Positions 6,167 through 11,833 of a stretch of DNA of 12,962 bases are shown one piece after another. The translations under genes were made by a program, and so were the position numbers. Under the pieces are notes generated by a model that worked only from the letters and a program-made list of their open reading frames with translations, did no database searches and was not told the origin of the DNA. The DNA is from Pseudomonadota bacterium (GTDB lineage Bacteria > Pseudomonadota > Alphaproteobacteria > Caulobacterales > Caulobacteraceae). Numbering within the stretch: the first letter of the stretch is position 1; each line of letters begins with the position of its first letter. The stretch spans positions 1 through 12,962 of the forward strand of contig JAEYQX010000080.1 of the NCBI GenBank assembly GCA_023409795.1, written 5' to 3'.

Positions 6167-7044
6167 CACATCATCTTCTCGATGGGCAGGACGAGGATGG
6201 CCGAGGCCCCTGCCGCCTTCAGCTTTTCCAGCGTTTCCCAGAATACGGCTTCCTGACAGACGGCGTGGACGGCCACGGCGTCGTCACGACCGGCCAGCGG
6301 CATGATGGTGGGCGACCCCGCCCCCGGCAGGATGGCGGTGATGGCATCCAGCGCCGCGCGCGGGGCGTTCATCATCACATATTTCGCCCCCGAGGAGGCG
6401 ATGACGCCGCTCATGCGCTCCATCACGCTGTCCAGCAGGTCGGCCAGTTCCGGCTCGGGGCTGGTCGGTGACCGGATCAGCACGGCCTGGGATTCGAACA
6501 CGGTGTCGCGGGCGACAAGGCCGTTGGCTTCCAGAGTGGCTCCGGTCGAGACCAGATCGCAGATGCCGGCCGCCAGCTTCATGCGCGGGGCGACCTCGAC
6601 CGCGCCGCGCATCAGCACCACGTCGGCCTTGACGCCTTCCCTGTCGAGGAAGCGTTTGAGGATGTTCGGATAGGAGGTGGCGATGCGCTGGCCCTCCAGC
6701 GACCGCGGCCCGTCCCATTTGCCCGGCAGGGTCGCCAGCTTCAGCGTGCAGCGGCCAAAGCCCAGCGGCATGACCACCTCGGCATTGGGGCCCCCGTTGC
6801 GGCCTTCTTCCAGCACGTTCTCGCCGACGATTCCCAGATCGCAGACGCCGTCGGCCACGAAGGTGGGAATGTCGTCGTCACGCACGCGGATCAGGTCGAT
6901 GGGATAGTTTTCGACGCGGTACAGCAGTTCATTGTGACCCTTGACCCATTTCAGGCCCGCGTCGCGGATCAGGTCCAGCGAGCGGTCGGCCAGACGGCCG
7001 GATTTCTGGATCGCGATGCGGAGCCGACCTTGTGCGGTACTCAT
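6166..7044 (-). CDS. hisG: ATP phosphoribosyltransferase, long form HisG
   Basis: Joins ATP and PRPP to make phosphoribosyl-ATP, the first and feedback-controlled step. At 292 residues it is the long form, carrying its own C-terminal ACT-like histidine-binding domain (about residues 222-292), so it needs no HisZ partner. Visible motifs are IAIQKSGRL (10-18) at the N-terminus, DDIPTFVADGVCDLGIVG (57-74), and the PRPP-binding loop DLVSTGATLEANGL (163-176). The regulatory part shows KYVMMNAP (221-228) and the closing ILVLPIEKMM. The ATG at 7042-7044 has GAGAG about 9 bases upstream and lies 22 bases behind the regulator gene. Many alphaproteobacteria use the short HisG plus HisZ, so the long form fits with a gammaproteobacterial-style operon. 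Histidine feedback inhibition is expected from the family. Confidence 0.96.
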   Translation of the reverse strand: MSTAQGRLRIAIQKSGRLADRSLDLIRDAGLKWVKGHNELLYRVENYPIDLIRVRDDDIPTFVADGVCDLGIVGENVLEEGRNGGPNAEVVMPLGFGRCTLKLATLPGKWDGPRSLEGQRIATSYPNILKRFLDREGVKADVVLMRGAVEVAPRMKLAAGICDLVSTGATLEANGLVARDTVFESQAVLIRSPTSPEPELADLLDSVMERMSGVIASSGAKYVMMNAPRAALDAITAILPGAGSPTIMPLAGRDDAVAVHAVCQEAVFWETLEKLKAAGASAILVLPIEKMM

Positions 7045-7066
7045 GGGTGTTCTCTCGGGGCTGGGT

Positions 7067-7393
7067 TCAGTCAGCGGAGGCGATGCGGTCCAGGGCGATG
7101 CGATAGCCCTGATGCGGCATGTCCTTCAGATAGCGGGCGACGCGGACCACGGTGGTCGGGCTGGCCCCGGCCTCGGCAGCGATCTCGCGATAGGATTTGT
7201 CGCCCCCGTCCAGCAGGCGCGCCACCTGCCAGCGCTCGGTAAAGGCGCGCAGTTCGGCAGGCGTGCACAGGTCGGCCAGATAGGCGGCCATTTCCTCGCG
7301 CGTCTGCATGGACAGCAGCGCGTCCAGCAGGGCGTTCCGGGCGGCGGCCTTGGCGGCATCCTTGGCGTGGGGGGCAGGGGACTGGATCGTCAT
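7067..7393 (-). CDS. TrpR-like repressor, YerC/HisR family, at the head of the his operon
   Basis: A 108-residue, all-helical DNA-binding protein of the TrpR superfamily (YerC/YecD group). The core reads MQTREEMAAYLADLCTP (29-45), an ERWQVARLL segment (53-61), and the helix-turn-helix YREIAAEAGASPTTVVRVARYL (about 68-89). Family members next to his genes have been proposed as histidine-responsive repressors (HisR), and its place as first gene of the operon, 22 bases ahead of hisG, supports this role by inference. I chose the ATG at 7391-7393. The upstream TTG (7427-7429) overlaps the -35 element and would add residues that translate the operator. A 9-bp inverted repeat lies immediately upstream of the ATG, so the protein probably represses its own operon. 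There is no good Shine-Dalgarno, consistent with a leaderless message. Confidence 0.9.
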   Translation of the reverse strand: MTIQSPAPHAKDAAKAAARNALLDALLSMQTREEMAAYLADLCTPAELRAFTERWQVARLLDGGDKSYREIAAEAGASPTTVVRVARYLKDMPHQGYRIALDRIASAD

Positions 7394-7429
7394 GCGCGTT
7401 CCACTATGCTGTAACAGTGGAACGGTCAA
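7394..7429 (-). promoter_or_regulatory. Predicted his operon promoter, possibly leaderless
   Basis: Read on the minus strand, TTGACC (7429-7424) is a strong -35 for the housekeeping sigma factor. After 17 bases comes the weaker -10 candidate TAGTGG (7406-7401, overlapping GCATAGTG). Seven bases further is the start of the regulator's ATG, so the predicted transcript begins at or within a base or two of the initiation codon. No His-rich leader frame exists between promoter and first gene, so attenuation of the enterobacterial type is not expected. Confidence 0.6.
7397..7424. promoter_or_regulatory. Operator-like inverted repeat in the his promoter
   Basis: CGTTCCACT (7397-7405) and AGTGGAACG (7416-7424) are perfect 9-base inverted arms separated by 10 bases. 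The palindrome starts at the last base of the -35 box and covers the spacer and the -10 region, so a bound protein would block RNA polymerase. The neighbouring YerC/HisR-type gene is the obvious candidate ligand; this link is inference. A nearby smaller dyad, CTGT-A-ACAG (7409-7417), is nested within it. The site also lies 56 bases upstream of the divergent oxidoreductase start and could affect that gene too. Confidence 0.65.
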
Positions 7430-7479
7430 GGGTGCGTGGCGGCTTTCTTCGCATCGCGATCCGTCCTATCTGCCAAGCC

Positions 7480-8691
7480 ATGACCAAGGTTCTGATTATC
7501 GGTGCAGGCCACGCGGGTGGCTCGGTGGCGGCCCTGTTGCGGCAGTATGGATTTGACGGCCAGATCCTGCTGGTGGGCGAGGAGCGGGCGGCCCCCTATC
7601 AGCGGCCGCCGCTGTCCAAGGCCTGGCTGAAGGGCGAGGCGGGCCTGGAGGACCTGCTGCTGCGGCCCGAAAGCTTCTATGCCGAGAACCGGATCGAACT
7701 GCGCACCGGCGTTACTGCCGAGGCTATCGATCCTGCGGCAAGAACCGTGCGCTTCGCCGGTGGTCAGATCGAGACCTATGACTACTTGGTCCTGGCGACG
7801 GGCTCGACCGCGCGGCGGCTGGACCTGCCCGGTGCCGACAATCCTGACCTTCTGGAACTGCGCACGCTTGAGGACGCCGAGCGGCTGAAATCCGTCCTGG
7901 CCCCGGGCAAGCGCCTGGCTGTGGTCGGTGGCGGCTATGTCGGGCTGGAAGCGGCGGCCTCGGCCCGCGCCCTGGGGGCCGAGGCGGTGGTGATCGAGCG
8001 GATGGACCGGGTGCTGGCCCGCGTCGCCTCCGAGCCCCTGTCGCGCTTCTTTACCGAGCGGCATCGCCAGGCCGGGGTCGAGATCCTGACCGGCGTGGAG
8101 GTGACGGGCTTCGAGGCCGGGGGCGTGCGCCTGGCCGATGGGCAGTTGGGCGCCGCCGATGCCATCCTGGTCGGCGTCGGGGCCCTGGCCTGCGACGGCC
8201 TGGCCCGCCAGGCTGGCCTGGCCTGCGACCAGGGCGTGGTCGTCGATCATGCGGCCCGGACCAGTGATCCGGCCATCTATGCGATCGGCGACGTGACCCG
8301 CCGCCCGATCCCGGTCCACGGCGACCGGATGCACCGGCTGGAATCCGTGCCAAATGCCCTGGAGCAGGCCAAACAGGCGGCCTGCGCCATCACCGGCCGT
8401 CCGGCTCCCGCGCCCGAGGTGCCTTGGTTCTGGTCCGACCAGTATGAGGTCAAGCTGCAGATCGCCGGCCTCCCCTTCGATGCGGACCGGCAGGTCGTGC
8501 GCGGCGATCCGGCCCAGGGCCGCTTTGCCGTCTTCCACCTGAAGGGCGATCGCATCGTCTGCGTCGAGGCGGTCAGCAGCCCGGCCGACTTCATGGGCGG
8601 ACGCCAGCTGATCGGCAAGGCGGCGGCGGTCGATCCTGACCGGCTGGCCGATGCGGCCATCTCTATCAAGGCGGTGGCGCGCACCGACTGA
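7480..8691 (+). CDS. FAD-dependent ferredoxin reductase (putidaredoxin/rhodocoxin reductase type)
   Basis: A 403-residue cytosolic flavoprotein that probably passes electrons from NAD(P)H through FAD to a ferredoxin or rubredoxin-type partner. The first Rossmann motif is GAGHAGG (8-14), then APYQRPPLSKAWL (38-50), typical of this reductase family, and ATGS (107-110). The second, NAD-binding, motif is VVGGGYVGLE (148-157), and the closing FAD motif is IYAIGDVT (266-273). The C-terminal reductase domain contains PWFWSDQYEVKLQIAG (315-330). There are no redox-active CxxC cysteines, so it is not a thioredoxin or mercuric reductase. I chose the ATG at 7480, where the family N-terminus MTKVLIIGAG begins; the upstream in-frame extension reads through the promoter region. 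No clear Shine-Dalgarno is visible. No ferredoxin gene is in view, so the electron acceptor is unknown. It is divergent from the his operon and lies 114 bases before the siderophore receptor. Confidence 0.9.
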   Translation: MTKVLIIGAGHAGGSVAALLRQYGFDGQILLVGEERAAPYQRPPLSKAWLKGEAGLEDLLLRPESFYAENRIELRTGVTAEAIDPAARTVRFAGGQIETYDYLVLATGSTARRLDLPGADNPDLLELRTLEDAERLKSVLAPGKRLAVVGGGYVGLEAAASARALGAEAVVIERMDRVLARVASEPLSRFFTERHRQAGVEILTGVEVTGFEAGGVRLADGQLGAADAILVGVGALACDGLARQAGLACDQGVVVDHAARTSDPAIYAIGDVTRRPIPVHGDRMHRLESVPNALEQAKQAACAITGRPAPAPEVPWFWSDQYEVKLQIAGLPFDADRQVVRGDPAQGRFAVFHLKGDRIVCVEAVSSPADFMGGRQLIGKAAAVDPDRLADAAISIKAVARTD

Positions 8692-8717
8692 TCTGCGGCG
8701 GGGATATGTCATGAAAA

Positions 8718-8732
8718 TGCGAGTTACTCGCA
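8718..8732. promoter_or_regulatory. Fur-box-like 7-1-7 palindrome
   Basis: TGCGAGT-T-ACTCGCA is a perfect 7-1-7 inverted repeat, the same geometry as the core Fur site TGATAAT-N-ATTATCA, with the TGCGA half sites expected in Caulobacter-like genomes. It is flanked by A-rich sequence on both sides and lies 73 bases upstream of the siderophore receptor start. A receptor, a PiuC-type enzyme and a Fur-like box together make iron repression the natural reading. Confidence 0.65.
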
Positions 8733-8741
8733 AAAGACAGA

Positions 8742-8769
8742 TTGTCGCACTCTAAAAACCTGCTATTGC
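8742..8769 (+). promoter_or_regulatory. Weak promoter candidate for the siderophore receptor
   Basis: TTGTCG (8742-8747), a 16-base spacer and TATTGC (8764-8769) make a plausible but non-consensus promoter. The Fur-like palindrome lies just upstream of the -35. It would give a leader of about 30 bases before the ATG at 8806. The region around it (8692-8805) is noticeably more A/T-rich than its surroundings, as expected for a regulatory gap, and contains no gene. Confidence 0.3.
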
Positions 8770-8805
8770 GAACCAGTCTTAATAATAACGACGGGTTCCT
8801 TTTCC

Positions 8806-11064
8806 ATGTCCGATGTTCGCCCCGAGGCGCTCAAGGCCCTGCTTTTCGCATCCAGTGCGGCCGGAATGCTGTGCGCCACCCCTGTCCTGGCCGACGCCGA
8901 GACCACGCCCGCGCCTGCGGTGGACCAGTCCCAGGCCACGACGACGCTGAGCGCCATCGACGTCCACGGCCAGCGCCAGCGCCGCGAACCGTCTGACCCG
9001 CAATATGTGGCTCCCCTGGTGGACACCCCGCGCGCCGTCACCGTGATCCCCCACCAGATCATCGAGCAGACCGCAGCCACCTCGCTCCAGGACATCCTGC
9101 GCACCTCGCCCGGCATCACCTTTGGCGCAGGCGAGGGCGGCCAGCCCCTGGCCGACCGGCCCTTCATCCGTGGCCAGTCCTCGGGCAACAACATCTTCGT
9201 CGACGGCATCCGCGACAGCGGCGGCCAGCAGCGCGAGGTCTTCAACCTGGAACAGGTCGAGGTCATCAAGGGCCCCGATTCCGTCTATTCGGGACGCGGC
9301 TCGGGCGGGGGCAGCATCAACCTCAGCTCCAAGGCCCCCCGCCTGCAGACCTTTGCCCACGCCAGCTTGGGCGCAGGCACCGACAGCTATCTGCGCGGCA
9401 CGGTCGATGCCAACTGGACGGTGTCCGAGACGGCGGCCATGCGCCTGAACCTCATGGCCTCCCAGGGCGATGTGGCCGGGCGCGATGCGGTTGACTTCGA
9501 CAAGTGGGGCGTCGCCGCCTCGGTCGCGGTGGGCCTGGGCACGCCCACGACCCTGACGGCCAGCTATTACCACCTCGACAGCGATCAGATGCCCGACTAC
9601 GGCATCCCCCTGTTCACCAAGATCGGCGAGCGGACCACCGACAGTGGCGTGCTGGACGTGCCCTATGACAGCTTCTATGGCCTGACCTCCCGCGACGACC
9701 TGGTCAACAAGGTCGACAGCCTGACCCTCAAGGCCGAGCATCGCTTCAGCGACACCCTGGCCCTGACCAATGTCACCCGCTGGTCCCAGACCCTGAACGA
9801 CTATGTGGTGACCAATCCGGGCGATGGCGGCCGCGCCCAGGACATCGACGGCGTCTGGTGGATGAAGCGGGGCCTGAAGTCGCGCTGGAACCCGACCCAG
9901 ACCCTGGCCAATGTCACCGACCTGCACGGCAGCTTCACCACCGGCTCGATCCGCCACAACTTCGACCTGGGCGTCGAGGTCGCGACCGAGGAAAACCGCA
10001 ACGCCTCCTATGTGGTCACCACCCTGAGCGGCACCCAATGCCCGGCCCCGCTGACGGGCATGGACTGCACCCTGGTCTATGACCCCGACCCTTCCGACCC
10101 CTGGACCGGGACGAAGACGCGCGGCCTGACCAGCGTCAATGATACCGACACGCTCGGGCTCTATGCCTTTGACTCGATCAGCCTGGGCGAGAAGTTCATC
10201 CTGAACCTGGGCGTGCGCTACGACGACTATTCGGTCACGGCCACCAATGCCTCGGGCTCGGTCGATGCCCCGGTCTATACGCCGTTCAACGGCGACTGGG
10301 ACTTCGTCAACTACCAGGCGGGCCTGGTCTACAAGCCGACGCCGGACAGCAGCCTCTATGTCTCCTATGCCACCGCGTCAACGCCGCCGACCATCTCGGC
10401 CGGGGACCAGAACACCGGCGCGGGCACGGGCCGCGAGAACCTGGCCACCACCCTGCTGGACCCCGAGGAGACCGAAAGCGTCGAGATCGGGGCCAAGGCC
10501 AACCTGTTCGATGATCGCCTGGCGCTCAGCGGGGCCCTGTTCCAGCTGACGCGCACCAATGCCCAGATCCAGGTGGCACCGGGCATCTATGAGCAGGCGG
10601 GCGAGACCGAGGTCCGCGGCCTGGAGCTGGGCATTTCGGGCAATGTCACCGACCGCTGGCAGGTCTTTGGCGGCTATACCTGGATGGACTCGGAGCTGGT
10701 GACGGGGGCCTATAACAGCGCCAACATCGGCGAGGCCCTGGCCAATACGCCCGAGCATACGGCCAGCCTGTTCACGACCTATCGCGTCGCGCCCAACCTC
10801 AGCCTGGGCGGCGGCGTCTATTACGTCAGCCAGTCCTTTGGCGGGAACCAGGGCGGGGCCGGCGGTGGCAACAACCGCGTCTATGCGCCCGAATACACCC
10901 GCGTGGACCTGTTCGCCGCCTATGACCTGAACGACCGCGCCTCCCTGCAACTGAACGTCCAGAACGCCGGAGACGAGCGCTACATCATGCGCACCAATGG
11001 CGTGCACCACGCCGACGTCGCCCCGGCGCGCTCGGCCTCGCTGACGCTGAACCTGCGCTACTGA
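8806..11064 (+). CDS. TonB-dependent siderophore receptor, Fiu/PiuA-like
   Basis: Outer-membrane gated barrel that imports ferric siderophore, probably catecholate, using TonB energy. It has 752 residues. A signal peptide (about 1-29) ends PVLA before DAETT. A TonB-box-like stretch lies near 48-56 (TLSAIDVHG). The plug (about 66-176) carries DTPRAVTVIP, LQDILRTSPGITFGAGEGG, DRPFIRGQ, FVDGIRD and NLEQVEVIKGPDSVYSGRGSGGGSINL. The 22-strand barrel follows and ends in LTLNLRY with the C-terminal aromatic residue typical of outer-membrane proteins. C412 and C421 sit in a loop (TQCPAPLTGMDC) and could form an extracellular disulfide. The catecholate assignment rests on the conserved pairing with the PiuC/YbiX gene just downstream, as in fiu-ybiX and piuA-piuC; the exact ligand cannot be read from sequence. 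The Shine-Dalgarno is weak. A Fur-like palindrome upstream suggests iron repression. Confidence 0.93.
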   Translation: MSDVRPEALKALLFASSAAGMLCATPVLADAETTPAPAVDQSQATTTLSAIDVHGQRQRREPSDPQYVAPLVDTPRAVTVIPHQIIEQTAATSLQDILRTSPGITFGAGEGGQPLADRPFIRGQSSGNNIFVDGIRDSGGQQREVFNLEQVEVIKGPDSVYSGRGSGGGSINLSSKAPRLQTFAHASLGAGTDSYLRGTVDANWTVSETAAMRLNLMASQGDVAGRDAVDFDKWGVAASVAVGLGTPTTLTASYYHLDSDQMPDYGIPLFTKIGERTTDSGVLDVPYDSFYGLTSRDDLVNKVDSLTLKAEHRFSDTLALTNVTRWSQTLNDYVVTNPGDGGRAQDIDGVWWMKRGLKSRWNPTQTLANVTDLHGSFTTGSIRHNFDLGVEVATEENRNASYVVTTLSGTQCPAPLTGMDCTLVYDPDPSDPWTGTKTRGLTSVNDTDTLGLYAFDSISLGEKFILNLGVRYDDYSVTATNASGSVDAPVYTPFNGDWDFVNYQAGLVYKPTPDSSLYVSYATASTPPTISAGDQNTGAGTGRENLATTLLDPEETESVEIGAKANLFDDRLALSGALFQLTRTNAQIQVAPGIYEQAGETEVRGLELGISGNVTDRWQVFGGYTWMDSELVTGAYNSANIGEALANTPEHTASLFTTYRVAPNLSLGGGVYYVSQSFGGNQGGAGGGNNRVYAPEYTRVDLFAAYDLNDRASLQLNVQNAGDERYIMRTNGVHHADVAPARSASLTLNLRY

Positions 11065-11091
11065 TCAGGCGCATTCTGGGCCATGATCCAG

Positions 11092-11120
11092 GGCCCCGTC
11101 GCATGACCTGCGGCGGGGCC
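11092..11120 (+). terminator. 12-bp GC-rich hairpin between receptor and piuC
   Basis: GGCCCCGTCGCA (11092-11103), loop TGACC, then TGCGGCGGGGCC (11109-11120): twelve consecutive pairs, one of them a G-U. It lies 27 bases after the receptor stop and 20 bases before the piuC ATG. No T tract follows, so full intrinsic termination is doubtful. It may be a partial terminator, or a structure that protects the receptor message and lowers expression of the downstream gene. The stem ends just before the piuC ribosome-binding site. Confidence 0.55.
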
Positions 11121-11140
11121 GCGGCCTGAAAGGGACCCCC

Positions 11141-11818
11141 ATGCTGCTGCACATTCCCGAAGTCTTTACCCGTGACGAGGTCCGGGCCCTGCGCCAGACC
11201 CTGGATGCCGGCCCCTGGGCCGATGGCAACATGACCTCGGGCCACCAGTCGGCGACCGCCAAGCGCAACCTGCAACTGCCTGAGGACTGCGCCGCCGCGC
11301 GCGAGGTCTCGGCCCTGGTGGTCCAGGCGCTCCAGGCCAACCCCATGTTCGTCTCGGCCGCCCTGCCGCACACGATCTTTCCGCCCCTGTTCAACCGCTA
11401 TGAGGGCGGCGGCACCTTTGGCCTGCACGTCGACAATGCCATTCGCCAGCGCGGCGACATCCGCATCCGCAGCGACCTGTCGGCCACCCTTTTCCTGTCC
11501 GATCCCGACGACTATGACGGCGGCGAGCTGATCATCGAGGAGATGTATGGGGCCCAGTCGGTCAAGCTGCCGGCCGGAGACCTGGTCCTCTATCCCTCCA
11601 AGAGCCTGCACCGGGTCACGCCGGTCACGCGCGGGGCACGGGTGGCCAGCTTCATGTGGCTGCAAAGCCTGGTGCGGGACGACGCCGACCGCGAAAGCCT
11701 GTTCCGCATGGACGTCGCCATCCAGAGGCTGAACCTGGACCGGGGGCCAAGGGATCAGGCGGTGATCGAACTGACGGCGATTTATCACAACCTGCTGCGC
11801 CGCTGGTCAGAGGTGTAA
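11141..11818 (+). CDS. piuC: Fe(II)/2-oxoglutarate dioxygenase of the PiuC/YbiX family
   Basis: A 225-residue PKHD-type (prolyl-4-hydroxylase-like) non-haem iron oxygenase, cytosolic, whose natural substrate is not established. The double-stranded beta-helix carries the iron triad H96 and D98 (GLHVDNA) and H157 (KSLHRVTPV), with R167 (GARVAS) for 2-oxoglutarate. These positions match, or are one off, those of E. coli YbiX. Other family features are FNRYEGGGTFG (84-94), LFLSDPDDYDGGEL (117-130) and AGDLVLYPS (145-153). The C-terminal helical part ends HNLLRRWSEV. AGGGA precedes the ATG at a good distance. It follows the siderophore receptor by 76 bases, the usual arrangement in gammaproteobacteria, where the pair is iron-repressed. 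It converges on the downstream flavoprotein gene with only 15 bases between the stops, in which GGCGGCCGCC is a perfect palindrome. Confidence 0.94.
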   Translation: MLLHIPEVFTRDEVRALRQTLDAGPWADGNMTSGHQSATAKRNLQLPEDCAAAREVSALVVQALQANPMFVSAALPHTIFPPLFNRYEGGGTFGLHVDNAIRQRGDIRIRSDLSATLFLSDPDDYDGGELIIEEMYGAQSVKLPAGDLVLYPSKSLHRVTPVTRGARVASFMWLQSLVRDDADRESLFRMDVAIQRLNLDRGPRDQAVIELTAIYHNLLRRWSEV

Positions 11819-11833
11819 GGCGGCCGCCCGCCG

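Noticed and set aside
4892..6256. 454-codon plus-strand frame across hisD and hisG
   Set aside because: Shadow of hisD: Gly/His/Asp-rich low-complexity translation, and it crosses the hisD/hisG junction without a motif.
7394..7429. TTG start for the regulator 12 codons upstream
   Set aside because: The TTG is part of the -35 element and the added residues translate the operator, so transcription would start downstream of it.
7394..7479. Histidine-rich leader peptide for attenuation
   Set aside because: No short frame with consecutive His codons is present on the operon strand upstream of the regulator, and the predicted transcript starts at the first ATG.
7426..8733. 435-codon minus-strand frame opposite the ferredoxin reductase
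   Set aside because: Antisense shadow of a gene with clear Rossmann motifs. It has no domain of its own and would start in the region of the Fur-like site.
8779..10038. 419-codon minus-strand frame inside the siderophore receptor gene
   Set aside because: Antisense shadow. The plus strand encodes a full TonB receptor with all motifs.
11819..11833. Bidirectional terminator between piuC and the diflavin reductase
   Set aside because: GGCGGCCGCC is a perfect ten-base palindrome but leaves no loop and has no T tract, so it cannot fold as a standard terminator.
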